The notes: generated by a model from the letters alone, not told the origin. DNA of 64,000 bases from Pseudomonadota bacterium (GCA_018820855.1 JAHJNL010000055.1:26774-90773), one strand, 5' to 3'; positions 1-7,941 are shown, counted from the stretch's first letter. Made by a program: numbers and translations.

Positions 1-2
1 GT

Positions 3-1175
3 CTCCGTGATGAAGCTGAAATCCGTGGCCACCGCCGCACCTATGTCGGTGCCATGCCAGGCCGCATTATTAATGAAATTAAACGGGCCGGAGTGACTAA
101 TCCCTGTTTCATGCTCGATGAAATTGACAAGATCGGCCAGGATTTTCGTGGAGACCCTGCTTCCGTTCTCCTTGAGGTTCTTGATCCCGAGCAGAACGGG
201 AACTTTATGGATCACTATCTTGATATTCCCTTTGATCTATCCGGTGTCCTGTTCATTGCTACGGCAAATGACATAACAAAACTGCCTGGCCCTCTGCTGG
301 ACAGACTGGAAGTCATTGAGTTTTCTAGCTATTCATCCCAGGAAAAACAGGTTATTGCCAGAAAATATCTTCTGCCCAAACAGTTATCCATCAACGGCTT
401 AAGCGATATAAATCCGCAGATCACCGACAGTGCCCTCGATAAACTTATCGTGGAATACACCAGAGAATCCGGCGTACGGGGGCTCAATCGGACAATCGGG
501 ACCATCTGTCGCAAACTGGCCCTGCAGGTCCTGCAAAACGATTCAAAAGAATCTTTGCCGGTTATAGACAAAGATGCCATTGCGCCACTGCTCGGACCGA
601 GAAAATACCGCCAGGAAGCTGCTGAAGGCGAGGACAAGGTTGGTGTCGTAACCAGCCTGGTCTGGACCCAATTTGGTGGTGAGATTATGTTTATCGAGGC
701 CTTGGCCATGCGAGGCAGCACCCATCTCATCCTTACCGGTTCACTGGGCGAAGTATTGCGTGAATCGGCGCAGACCGCTTTGAGTTATATCAGAAGCAAT
801 GCCGAACAACTTGGTATCGCTCCAGACTTCTACGATCATTCCGATATCCATATCCATCTACCTGCAGGCGCAGTTTCAAAAGACGGCCCCTCTGCCGGTG
901 TTGCCATAGCCATTGCCTTGATCTCCCTGCTCACCGGCCGCCCGGTCCATCGCAACGTATCGATTACCGGAGAGATGACACTGACCGGCCAGGTGCTGCC
1001 TGTCGGAGGAATCAGGGAAAAACTCCTGGCAGGCGTTCGAACCGGTTGCGTGAAGATCGTCCTGCCTGCAAAAAATAAGGAAGATGTGGCCTCATTACAT
1101 GACGATGTTACAGATCATCTTGAACTGGTATATGTCGATATGCTCGATGAGGCAATCCCACACCTGCTTACCTGA
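3..1175 (+). CDS. lon: ATP-dependent protease Lon, C-terminal part (5' end outside window)
   Basis: Lon is a cytoplasmic hexameric AAA+ serine protease that unfolds and degrades damaged and regulatory proteins. The reading frame is open from base 3, so the gene starts upstream of the window. The visible 390 residues begin in the AAA+ domain (GHRRTYVGAMPGRI, then Walker B FMLDEID), pass through the alpha-helical lid and end with the full proteolytic domain. The catalytic dyad is present: Ser at visible residue 297 in GPSAGV and Lys at 340 in GGIREKLLAG. Their spacing of 43 residues equals that of E. coli Lon (S679/K722). A hairpin terminator follows about 45 bp after the stop. The family call is certain; only the N-terminal substrate-binding domain is missing. 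Confidence 0.97.
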   Translation, partial: LRDEAEIRGHRRTYVGAMPGRIINEIKRAGVTNPCFMLDEIDKIGQDFRGDPASVLLEVLDPEQNGNFMDHYLDIPFDLSGVLFIATANDITKLPGPLLDRLEVIEFSSYSSQEKQVIARKYLLPKQLSINGLSDINPQITDSALDKLIVEYTRESGVRGLNRTIGTICRKLALQVLQNDSKESLPVIDKDAIAPLLGPRKYRQEAAEGEDKVGVVTSLVWTQFGGEIMFIEALAMRGSTHLILTGSLGEVLRESAQTALSYIRSNAEQLGIAPDFYDHSDIHIHLPAGAVSKDGPSAGVAIAIALISLLTGRPVHRNVSITGEMTLTGQVLPVGGIREKLLAGVRTGCVKIVLPAKNKEDVASLHDDVTDHLELVYVDMLDEAIPHLLT

Positions 1176-1219
1176 CTAGTTTCTTTTTACAAAAAAATCA
1201 TAATGTTGCCCCATAACCC

Positions 1220-1258
1220 ACAGAAGGATCCGCTGTTGCGCGATCCTTCTGTCCTTTC
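1220..1258 (+). terminator. Rho-independent-type terminator after lon
   Basis: An 11-bp perfect inverted repeat (acagaaggatc / gatccttctgt, 1220-1230 and 1242-1252) can extend inward by a cgc/gcg pairing. It is followed by a weakly T-rich cctttctt. It lies between the lon stop and the next promoter. Confidence 0.7.
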
Positions 1259-1282
1259 TTCCTTTGCTTCCCGATAAGTCGT

Positions 1283-1459
1283 TTGTTGCATTCTGTTACG
1301 CAGTTTCATCCTGCAACAACTTCCTGTTCTCCGTGACACCGCTTCATTGACAAAACCATCGTATTCCAGACAGTTACCTACAATCACATCCTCTCCCACA
1401 GTCAACGACTCTGCTTTTCACACCCTATCCAAAAGAGTTGTTGTTGCAAGCTGCAATAA
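1283..1459 (+). promoter_or_regulatory. Candidate enhancer-binding (UAS) region with TTGTTGCA half-sites
   Basis: Two inverted pairs of the same octamer lie upstream of the sigma-54 promoter. The first is TTGTTGCA at 1283-1290 with TGCAACAA at 1312-1319. The second is TTGTTGCA at 1441-1448 with TGCAATAA at 1452-1459. They sit about 107-280 bp upstream of the -24 element, the usual range for bacterial enhancer-binding proteins. The repeats are seen directly; the role as activator sites is inferred. No gene is supported between 1176 and 1646. Confidence 0.5.
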
Positions 1460-1565
1460 CTCACAGGCTGACTCAAGGCCTGACTCAAAGACAGTTTCAG
1501 ACGGATCTCACCTGACTATCGCCCAACACACTGTTTTGTTTGCGATAATAACTATTTTTCAGTTT

Positions 1566-1581
1566 TGGCACGACATGTGCA
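1566..1581 (+). promoter_or_regulatory. Sigma-54 (RpoN) -24/-12 promoter
   Basis: TGGCACGACATGTGCA matches the consensus TGGCACG-N4-TTGCA with one mismatch (GTGC for TTGC). The invariant GG (1567-1568) and GC (1579-1580) are separated by exactly 10 bp. It lies 65 bp upstream of the UspA-like start codon and points at it. Confidence 0.8.
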
Positions 1582-1646
1582 TTGACTGTATGCAAAGGCA
1601 CAATCAATAAATATTAACAACCACCTACAATAGAGAGGAGAACATC

Positions 1647-2201
1647 ATGGGCTTCACTGACTGGTTCACATTAGGAATGAAAAAAAACAAAGAAGTTAAT
1701 GTAAAAAAAATCAAAGAAAAATCTATCGATATGGGTGCAATGGCAGCCGGTAGTCCATCAAACGCTGCTGGAGCCATTGCCAGAGTGATGGACCAGAGAA
1801 ATACGCCAACAAAGGTTCTTATGATCCAAGACGGAGAATATCTTCAACAAGTCACTGATTACGCTATGAAAATGGCACAGCGACTTGACTGTGAAATCAT
1901 CGCCCTTGATATTACGGACAGACCACTTCAATTTACAGGTGACAGAAGAGCAAGAGAAAGTGACCGCTTCATTGATATGGCCAGGACAAATGCCGAAAAA
2001 TTTACCAGCCAGGCCAAGGCGTGCGGAATCAAAGTCGAACATATTATGGATATCGGTGACTCAGAAGAGATCATTGCTCGTGTCAGTGCTGCAGATGCAG
2101 GTATTCGCTACGTATTAAGCAAACCTGACGAAGAAGCAATCAGAACCGATCAGGAACGACCCCATGTTCCGGTCTTTGATCTCCACTGTTCACGCTTATA
2201 A
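1647..2201 (+). CDS. UspA-like (universal stress) domain protein
   Basis: This 184-residue protein has a lysine-rich, low-complexity N-terminus (about residues 1-50). An alpha/beta UspA-like core begins around residue 56 with VLMIQDGEYLQQVTDYAMKM, DCEIIALDITD and, later, GIKVEHIMDIGD. Universal stress proteins are cytoplasmic and often bind nucleotides, but the usual C-terminal G-2x-G-9x-G-S/T nucleotide loop is not obvious, so ATP binding is doubtful. The start has a good ribosome site (agaggagaacatc). It is the first gene behind a sigma-54 promoter and is followed after 26 bp by a small membrane protein, so the two probably form one inducible unit. The function is unknown beyond a stress-type role. 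The fold assignment is moderately sure. Confidence 0.7.
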   Translation: MGFTDWFTLGMKKNKEVNVKKIKEKSIDMGAMAAGSPSNAAGAIARVMDQRNTPTKVLMIQDGEYLQQVTDYAMKMAQRLDCEIIALDITDRPLQFTGDRRARESDRFIDMARTNAEKFTSQAKACGIKVEHIMDIGDSEEIIARVSAADAGIRYVLSKPDEEAIRTDQERPHVPVFDLHCSRL

Positions 2202-2227
2202 TTTCCAATCACAAAGGAGTGACCCTC

Positions 2228-2503
2228 ATGGAACCTTTAACAATGTTTGCAGCAACCGTTGGATTTATAGGATTCTTCCACTTATTATCCACAGCCGTTG
2301 AACACTTTGGAAAAAGAAGAAACAACAGCCACGATCTAAATACAAAGAGAGAGGAATGGTACTGCTTCTTTCAACCATCCGACCTTCTTGGAGAAGACCT
2401 GGGAGCAGGTGGGAATATGGGTCAGCATCCGTCCATCACCGATGCCGAGCTGCTTAAGCAGAGGCGGCAGCAGCAGGCAAACCGCCCTCGCCTTCAAGCC
2501 TGA
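2228..2503 (+). CDS. Small single-pass membrane protein, unknown function
   Basis: This protein has 91 residues. The start is placed at the ATG at 2228 because AGGAG (2215-2219) lies 8 bp before it; an upstream GTG overlaps the ribosome site. Residues 5-25 (LTMFAATVGFIGFFHLLSTA) form one membrane segment. A basic stretch (KRR) follows, then a soluble tail ending in KQRRQQQANRPRLQA. It lies 26 bp after the UspA-like gene and before a terminator, so it probably shares the sigma-54 promoter. I do not recognise the family. It does not resemble the Nif11 or nitrile-hydratase leader peptides that would suit the radical SAM gene downstream. Confidence 0.6.
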   Translation: MEPLTMFAATVGFIGFFHLLSTAVEHFGKRRNNSHDLNTKREEWYCFFQPSDLLGEDLGAGGNMGQHPSITDAELLKQRRQQQANRPRLQA

Positions 2504-2531
2504 AAAATCATCAAAGTCCGTTAAAAAGAGC

Positions 2532-2573
2532 AGATAGAACAGCTAGCGATAGTTGCTCTATCTATTCTTTTTT
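2532..2573 (+). terminator. Terminator after the UspA-like operon
   Basis: The stem is agatag(a) / (t)ctatct at 2532-2538 and 2557-2563, with a mismatched inner extension. It is followed by the T-rich run attctttttt. Confidence 0.7.
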
Positions 2574-2892
2574 GATTATCCTGAATCAACAAACACCTCG
2601 ACAATCAACGCCACCGTCTCTTTCCAGGAATAATATTCTAGTACATATCACCCAGAGACTTGAACAACCAGCCGACAATATCCGGCTACTCATTGTTATC
2701 AGTCTGCTTTTTCTTTTCCTCCCCCTCTTTCTTGCTCAATCCAGCGTCCCTCAAAATAGTGCTCTGAGAGTCTGATTCATACTGTTATCTCTTTTTCTGT
2801 TTTTTGCCTGAAGCGTTAAGCAGAGCATTACTCACCACACGAAAGATTAACCTAATTGCCAATACCCCGGTGAACTGTTATCATCACCGCCA

Positions 2893-4704
2893 ATGAAAAA
2901 TGACAAAGCACATCCATTTCGACTGGGTCTGGTATCCATGCCCTGGTCAATCTTCAACCGTCCTTCCATACAACTGGCAGCACTCAAGGCCTATCTGGAT
3001 CGAAACAGCTCGGTTGTGACAACACTCTTCCATCCCTATCTCGCTGCAGCTGCATCCATTGGCACTGAGACGTATCACTATCTGGCAAAAAACAGCTGGG
3101 CCGGAGAAGCCCTTTACAGCCCCCTGCTCTTTCCCGAGCAATCCAACCAGGCGGAACAACTCTTTTATGAGAGCTGCCGCGATGAAACTGCTCTCAAACT
3201 GCTCAATTTTCAAGACACCAGTCGGGTCCTGGATCAGAACCTTGATCAATGGCTCTCCTCTGTAACTTTTGATGGTTTTGACCTCATAGGATTCTCCATC
3301 TGCTTCAATCAGCTCCTCTCTTCCCTTACTGCTGCGGCACGCATAAAAAAACAGTTTCCCGATCTCCCCATAGTAATTGGCGGATCCGGCTGTGTGGACA
3401 AGATCGGACTCTCATTTCTTCATCACTTTCCCCAGATCGATTTTGTCATCAACGGAGAAGGTGAAGAGGCCCTGAAAGGGCTCTGTGACTTCCTGGCGAG
3501 TCCCGACCCGGCAACAGAGATGCCAGCCCAGGTTATGACCAGAAAAACTGTTGGAGAGACACATCGTGTATGTGGTGGAATAGCAGATCTCAACACTCTG
3601 CCTGCACCCGACTACAGTCCCTACTTTCAAGAAATGCACCACTGTTTTCCAGGGCAGCCCTTTATCCCTGTCCTCCCCCTTGAATTCTCCAGAGGCTGTT
3701 GGTGGAACAAATGTACCTTCTGCAACCTGAACCTTCAGTGGAAGGGATACCGATGGAAAAAGGCTGAAACAGTATTGGCAGAGGTTCTCAAGCAGTCCAC
3801 ACGTCACCGATGTCTTGATTTTTGTTTCACGGATAATGCCCTGCCCCCCAAAGAAACCAATGTTTTTTTTCAAAGCCTTGCCAAGGAAAAAAAAGATTAC
3901 GACTTTTTCGCCGAAGTACGTGTCATCACCGATCCTGACATCCCCGCCCTCTATCGTCGCGGCGGACTCTCCACAGTGCAGGTTGGCATTGAATCACTTT
4001 CCTCCAGCCTGCTGAAGAAAATGCACAAGGGAACCAGTGCTATTGAAAATATTGCTGCCATGCGCCAGAGCGCCGAAGCTGGAATACGCCTGGAAGGGAA
4101 TCTCATCACTGAATTCCCGGGAAGCAGTGTTGAAGAAGTTGAAGAAACCCTGAAAAATCTGGATTTTGTCCTCCCCTTTTCACCACTCTGCAGTGCCTCT
4201 TTTTTTCTTGGCCACGGCTCACCGGTAGCCAAGAATCCTGGCAGCTATGGGATCAAGGCCGTAACCCAGCACAAAAAAAACAAAATGCTCTTTCCGCCGA
4301 CACTACTCCAGGACCTCGACATGCTGATCAAAGACTATCGGGGAGACCGAGTTCTCCAATGCAGGCGTTGGAAACCCGTACAAGAAAAGATTCGCCGCTG
4401 GCAGGACTTTCATGAGAAGCGAAAATCGCTCCTTCCTCCTCTTTGCTATCGAGACGGTGGAACGTTCCTCCTCATTCGCCAGGAACAGGTAAACGGACCG
4501 GTTCTGCAGCATCGTCTCCAGGAAAAATCCAGAAAGATCTACCTCTTCTGCCGTAAGATACGCAGCCAGGAAGAGATTCACCAGGCCTTTACCACTATTG
4601 GCGAAGCCACCCTGCTTAAATTCCTGCAAGATCTCACAAACAAGAAGCTGTTCTTTAGCGAAGAGGGTCACTATCTGGCCCTGGCAATCAAACAGCTTTC
4701 GTGA
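2893..4704 (+). CDS. B12-binding radical SAM protein, RiPP-maturation type
   Basis: This protein has 603 residues. The N-terminal part (about 10-200) resembles a cobalamin-binding-type domain and opens with GLVSMPWSIFNRPSIQLAAL. The radical SAM core follows at about 255-460, with cluster motif RGCWWNKCTFCNLN and later FTDNALPPKE. The RGCWW...CTFC form, with extra residues between the first and second Cys, is typical of the family annotated as RiPP maturation radical SAM protein 1, which modifies ribosomal peptides. The last 150 residues look like a small accessory domain. No precursor peptide, transporter or leader protease is recognisable beside it, so the substrate is unknown and it may act on a peptide encoded elsewhere. 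The radical SAM call is certain; the RiPP assignment is by family resemblance. A terminator follows. Confidence 0.8.
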   Translation: MKNDKAHPFRLGLVSMPWSIFNRPSIQLAALKAYLDRNSSVVTTLFHPYLAAAASIGTETYHYLAKNSWAGEALYSPLLFPEQSNQAEQLFYESCRDETALKLLNFQDTSRVLDQNLDQWLSSVTFDGFDLIGFSICFNQLLSSLTAAARIKKQFPDLPIVIGGSGCVDKIGLSFLHHFPQIDFVINGEGEEALKGLCDFLASPDPATEMPAQVMTRKTVGETHRVCGGIADLNTLPAPDYSPYFQEMHHCFPGQPFIPVLPLEFSRGCWWNKCTFCNLNLQWKGYRWKKAETVLAEVLKQSTRHRCLDFCFTDNALPPKETNVFFQSLAKEKKDYDFFAEVRVITDPDIPALYRRGGLSTVQVGIESLSSSLLKKMHKGTSAIENIAAMRQSAEAGIRLEGNLITEFPGSSVEEVEETLKNLDFVLPFSPLCSASFFLGHGSPVAKNPGSYGIKAVTQHKKNKMLFPPTLLQDLDMLIKDYRGDRVLQCRRWKPVQEKIRRWQDFHEKRKSLLPPLCYRDGGTFLLIRQEQVNGPVLQHRLQEKSRKIYLFCRKIRSQEEIHQAFTTIGEATLLKFLQDLTNKKLFFSEEGHYLALAIKQLS

Positions 4705-4772
4705 GAATTCAATATGTATAGCAGTTAATTTACCCTCGCAGACAGCTGAATCGGGTCATTCTTGCCCAAGAA

Positions 4773-4813
4773 TCTATCCGCCAAAAGACCATTCGGCGGA
4801 TAGAGATATTTTT
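4773..4813 (+). terminator. Terminator after the radical SAM gene
   Basis: A 10-bp perfect stem (tctatccgcc / ggcggataga, 4773-4782 and 4795-4804) with a 12-base loop is followed by gatattttt. Confidence 0.8.
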
Positions 4814-5201
4814 AGCTACCCGCAATTTGCACAAAAATTTGCAACATTCACTCCATTTGTACGTTAATATTTATATTAATGCCCATCCATAACTGATAAG
4901 TGTGGCTTGTATAGGCGTCATGCTCAAATATGAATTTTCGGAATTCATCATACTATTTCGGGGTGTTCTAAACATATTAAGGCACCGATCAAGCAATACA
5001 AGAGGACTCCACTGCAATTGCGTGATCATGGTCTTCAGAGAAAAACACCTTATCAGTTTTTGCTTAAATCACAACCTTGGCTATTCCATAACAACACAAT
5101 TTCATAGGATTTTGTGGAGAAATCGGACTGCACTCTTTAAGTTGACTCATTCATTCTTGTGATTACTTGTATTGTCAGGGTTTAGAAACAACCATTTAAC
5201 T
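4814..5201. other. Intergenic gap, AT-rich, no supported gene
   Basis: Short open frames occur here but lack ribosome sites and recognisable composition. I see no clear promoter hexamers or repeats apart from general AT-richness. Confidence 0.5.
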
Positions 5202-5216
5202 AAAGGAAATTTGAGA

Positions 5217-5453
5217 ATGAAAACAAGTTTAAAGTTGGCATTGATACTTCTGAGCATGCTGCTTCTCGCTGGTCTAAGCGCTTGCGAGCAAGCAGAAAAG
5301 AAAATGGATGACGTAACAGCATCCGCAGAAAAAGCCGTAGATACGGTAAAAGAGAAGGCTGCTGAAATGCTGACCGGATCTGAAGAAAAAACCTCTGATG
5401 AAGGATCTGCAGAGAAAGGAGAAAAAGAGGAAAAGGAGCATGAGAAAGAGTAA
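5217..5453 (+). CDS. Small predicted lipoprotein
   Basis: This protein has 78 residues. The start at 5217 is chosen because aaaggaaa lies about 8 bp before it and the protein then begins directly with a signal peptide (MKTSLKLALILLSMLLLAG). A lipobox LSAC places the lipidated Cys at residue 23. The mature part is a charged amphipathic helix (EKKMDDVTASAEKAVDTVKE) with an acidic/lysine-rich tail (EKGEKEEKEHEKE), like many small entericidin-like or apolipoprotein-like envelope lipoproteins. It is probably anchored in the inner or outer membrane. Residue 24 is Glu rather than Asp, so outer-membrane sorting is allowed by the Lol +2 rule. The function is unknown. It is monocistronic with a strong hairpin downstream. 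Confidence 0.8.
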   Translation: MKTSLKLALILLSMLLLAGLSACEQAEKKMDDVTASAEKAVDTVKEKAAEMLTGSEEKTSDEGSAEKGEKEEKEHEKE

Positions 5454-5568
5454 TACTCTCTAACCATTGTCTTCCCCGAACACTTTTTTTTCGAGACTGG
5501 TAAGAAAAAACAGACCAAAAGAATGAGCTTGAGCATCAGACATTCCTTTATTCTCTCTTTTCTCCTCT

Positions 5569-5619
5569 GCACGCTGTATGACCTGAGATCATACAGCGTG
5601 CAGCCAGTACTTATTTTTT
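5569..5619 (+). terminator. Strong hairpin after the lipoprotein gene
   Basis: A perfect 13-bp stem (gcacgctgtatga / tcatacagcgtgc, 5569-5581 and 5589-5601) with a 7-base loop is followed at 12 bp by tattttttc. The distance of the T-run makes intrinsic termination likely but not certain. Confidence 0.65.
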
Positions 5620-5941
5620 CTGCCTGCTACCTAACAGAGCATAAGGAATCAATTTCAAGAGACTCCAAATTTGTCCGGGGATATAACTGATTTCTGCTCT
5701 AGCGCATAACTGCGTTGGTTATATATCTATACGCTTTTGACTTTACAAAAACGCATTTCATACATAAAAATTGGCCCAAACGAAGCATACTTTCCCGCCC
5801 TTGCAACTTGCCTGCGCAGCCATACCCCGGAACACCTCAAGACAACAGGACAATGAATAACATACAAAAGGATAGAATCGATCCAAGTCAGTACAGATCT
5901 GCTGCAACTTGGCCTGTCGCCTAATTGCCAACATATTGAGT
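5620..5941. other. Intergenic gap, no supported gene
   Basis: Two overlapping open frames on opposite strands (5715-5924 and 5727-5975) have no ribosome site and protein sequences without family character. Nothing else was identified before the palindromic element at 5942. Confidence 0.5.
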
Positions 5942-6088
5942 AAAGGCCACCTTGCAAAATTGCCTTTTCGCCCAAACTCTTCGTTATGAAATAAATTTTA
6001 TCCTCGGAATATCAGATAGATGCCTGCGGTAAAATTTATCTTATGCCTCGATTTTGAACGAAAATTCTAATTTTTCAAGGTACCCTAA
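5942..6088. repeat. Palindromic element copy A with about 40-bp inverted termini
   Basis: The whole 147 bp forms one imperfect palindrome centred near 6015. The left end (aaggccaccttgcaaaat.., 5943 on) and the reverse complement of the right end (agggtaccttgaaaaatt..) align over about 40 bp, both containing TTTTCG and CAA at matching places. Inner arms ataaatttta (5991-6000) and taaaatttat (6030-6039) are perfectly paired. The right end matches the left end of a second element at 49411-49500. It has no coding capacity and stops 2 bp before the stop codon of the zinc-ribbon gene. A MITE-like non-autonomous element or a large REP-type palindrome would fit. Confidence 0.7.
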
Positions 6089-6090
6089 AA

Positions 6091-6366
6091 TTAAAGTCTG
6101 GGATCAATATTTCCAGGCCCTCCACAGGTAGGCTCGTAACAGGTAACATTTTTAAAATCACAGCTTTCTCCACATCCCGGGCATTTTTCAGGAGGATTTG
6201 GAGCTTGTAGAGTCCTCCCACAATTACCACATTTCCAGTATGGATCTGAAGCTGCAGCCATATGAGGAGTACCATGAGGTGAATAGCCGCAAACACCACA
6301 GACTGTGCGGATCTCCTTATAATCCTTCCCACATTCTTCACATTTGCCCTGTTTTATCTTGCTCAT
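6091..6366 (-). CDS. Rubredoxin-like zinc-ribbon protein
   Basis: This protein has 91 residues and a good ribosome site (aaggagtgtagct). It carries repeated Cys pairs: CEEC (9-12), CGVCG (23-27), CGNCG, CPGCG and a Cys-containing tail CYEPTCGGPGN. The central YWKCGNCGRTLQAPNPPEKC resembles the rubredoxin-like domain at the end of rubrerythrins and small anaerobe redox proteins, which bind one Fe or Zn through four Cys. The first pairs suggest a second zinc finger. It is probably a cytoplasmic electron-transfer or zinc protein, function unproven. It is monocistronic, with a 13-bp palindrome in its leader region and palindromic element A immediately after its stop codon. Confidence 0.8.
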   Translation of the reverse strand: MSKIKQGKCEECGKDYKEIRTVCGVCGYSPHGTPHMAAASDPYWKCGNCGRTLQAPNPPEKCPGCGESCDFKNVTCYEPTCGGPGNIDPRL

Positions 6367-6401
6367 AGCTACACTCCTTGCTGCCAGCTGTTATTAAAAA
6401 A

Positions 6402-6414
6402 TGACATGATGTCA
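6402..6414 (-). promoter_or_regulatory. Candidate operator palindrome upstream of the zinc-ribbon gene
   Basis: TGACATGATGTCA is a perfect 13-bp palindrome flanked by A6 and A5/T5 runs, 36 bp upstream of the start codon. The TGTGACA half on the minus strand resembles sites of the CRP/FNR superfamily. The palindrome is seen; the regulator is a guess. Confidence 0.4.
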
Positions 6415-6783
6415 CAAAAAAGCAATGAAGGGGCCAGAATAAAATCAATATGGTAATGTCTCCGCCTCTACTATAATCCCGAACCTCACATATTGAGACA
6501 TAGTGAACAGGCAGTTTTAAAATAATAAACAGGGAAACCAAAATAGCAATGTACTGCTGCAGATGATTTCAGCAACATTTTGCAATTCCGGGAACACTCT
6601 GCTTAGTCGGTCTTTTCTGCGAAGGGGACGCTTGCTTTTGTAAGAGCCCTTTTTTTGCTTTTCTGTCGGGCAAAAAACTTGTCCTACCTTAAAGCCCCCT
6701 CTTTCAGAAAGGTACGACAGCTCGGGCTACTGCAGTAATCGTTCATTCAGCAAGTCCTATGAAGCACCTTGCTATAGGTGTTA
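6415..6783. other. Intergenic gap with an imperfect hairpin
   Basis: No gene is supported. An inverted repeat tgtcctacctt / aaggtacgaca (6680-6690 and 6709-6719, one mismatch) and an overlapping agccc...gggc pair lie just downstream of the DUF2007 gene's stop. They may terminate it. Confidence 0.4.
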
Positions 6784-7194
6784 TCAGTTCATTTTATACC
6801 CACAGTCTTTACATTGATACTTTTTTCCGAACAGTATCAATGGAAAACTAAGTAGTAGGCTCAATGCTCCGTATTTTCGAGAAACTTTTATGAGCCGTAT
6901 ATTTGAAGAACCACAATTTGTGCATAAGTCACCTTGCTCAGGCTCGGGAAATTCATTTTCAATATCTAACAGATCAGATGAGTGATCATCTTTTAATATT
7001 TTCAATGCATTTTCAACATCCTCAGTTCTAACCTGTAGTTCCACACCTCCTAACGCAGTTGAATACAACCAATTAAGAGCGATAATATTTTTGTTCAGAA
7101 GAAAACAAGGGATTCCTTCTGATTCAAGTTTTGATTTTGCGAGCTCAGCAAGAGGAAGATCTCTATAGCTTGCAATTATTGTTAATGAACGCAT
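6784..7194 (-). CDS. DUF2007-type protein with C-terminal zinc ribbon and membrane segment
   Basis: This protein has 136 residues. Residues 1-70 (LTIIASYRDLPLAELAKSKL, ESEGIPCFLLN, GGVELQV) match the small ferredoxin-fold DUF2007 domain, often described as a putative signal-transducing module. Residues 90-136 contain a split zinc ribbon, CTNCGSS and CKDCG, interrupted by a short hydrophobic stretch (ALSLLLSFPLILFG) that may be one membrane segment. The ribosome site is weak. No partner gene is evident; the TetR gene upstream is 89 bp away in the same direction. The function is unknown. The family call is moderate. Confidence 0.7.
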   Translation of the reverse strand: MRSLTIIASYRDLPLAELAKSKLESEGIPCFLLNKNIIALNWLYSTALGGVELQVRTEDVENALKILKDDHSSDLLDIENEFPEPEQGDLCTNCGSSNIRLIKVSRKYGALSLLLSFPLILFGKKYQCKDCGYKMN

Positions 7195-7283
7195 CAGCTT
7201 TCGGCCTTGTCCTTATTTTCCGGAAAAGATTTTCATTTTGTTTTCCAATCAATACCTTAGAGAGTGATTCGTTCACATTTATT

Positions 7284-7883
7284 TCATTTCTCTTCACTGG
7301 AAGCAGACATCCCAGCCAATGTTTGCCGCACCAGTTGCTTGGCAAAATTCTGATCAAGAGGCGTATGTCGGATCAGCAAACGGTACCACATTGGACCAAA
7401 GAGGCTATCGGCGGCAATTTCCATATCTATCTCTGGATTCACCTCACCACGCGTGATCCCTTTTTCAATAAGCTCAATCACCAGTTCTCTTCTTCCTTTG
7501 AGAAAGACCCGATGGAACTGTGCAGCCAGCTCAGGATTGTTTTGTGACTCGGCAACCAGGCCCGTTATTACATGAGATGACGGTGGAGCACTTATTCGGG
7601 TAAATATTGCTGTCAGCAATACCTCCAAATCATTCTTTACAGACCCTGTATCCGGTGATTGCAGGTAATCTGTGCTTTTTTGGGAATAGGCTTCAATTAC
7701 CAGTGCCGCTTTTGTCGGCCACCACCGATAAATCGTCTGTTTTCCGACACCGGCACATGCTGCGATACCCTCGATGCTTAAACCTAAATATCCTCTCTGT
7801 TCAATGAGTTCGAGTGTTGCAGCTAAAATGGCCTCATGCGCTCGTTTGCTTCGTCGGCAGGCTTGTTGTTTTTGAGTTTTCAT
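7284..7883 (-). CDS. TetR/AcrR family transcriptional repressor
   Basis: This protein has 199 residues. The N-terminal helix-turn-helix (about 14-60) is clear: AILAATLELIEQRGYLGLSI, then GIAACAGVGKQTIYRWWPTK. The C-terminal domain would bind an unknown ligand. It is divergent from an MFS transporter and shares with it a 417-bp intergenic region holding a long dyad, the usual layout of a drug-responsive repressor and its pump. No ribosome site precedes the ATG, and a plausible -35/-10 pair (TTGACG, 17 bp, TAAACA) would start transcription almost at the ATG, so leaderless translation is possible. The family is certain; the target is inferred from position. Confidence 0.92.
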   Translation of the reverse strand: MKTQKQQACRRSKRAHEAILAATLELIEQRGYLGLSIEGIAACAGVGKQTIYRWWPTKAALVIEAYSQKSTDYLQSPDTGSVKNDLEVLLTAIFTRISAPPSSHVITGLVAESQNNPELAAQFHRVFLKGRRELVIELIEKGITRGEVNPEIDMEIAADSLFGPMWYRLLIRHTPLDQNFAKQLVRQTLAGMSASSEEK

Positions 7884-7901
7884 ATAATCTGTTTAAACAA
7901 T

Positions 7902-7941
7902 ACGCACCGTAGCGTCAAACATTATTGACAATACGGTGCGT
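7902..7941. promoter_or_regulatory. Dyad operator between tetR and the MFS gene
   Basis: Outer arms acgcaccgta (7902-7911) and tacggtgcgt (7932-7941) pair perfectly. Inner arms gtcaa (7914-7918) and ttgac (7925-7929) also pair. A plus-strand TTGACA (7925-7930), a 17-bp spacer and TATTTT (7948-7953) form a promoter whose -35 lies inside the dyad, so a bound TetR protein would block it. Confidence 0.7.

Noticed and set aside
1347..1610. 87-codon open frame between lon and the UspA-like gene
   Set aside because: It crosses the sigma-54 promoter and the TTGTTGCA sites and has no ribosome site.
2572..2775. 67-codon frame with a hydrophobic stretch after the UspA-like operon
   Set aside because: It starts at a TTG inside the T-run of the terminator and has no ribosome site.
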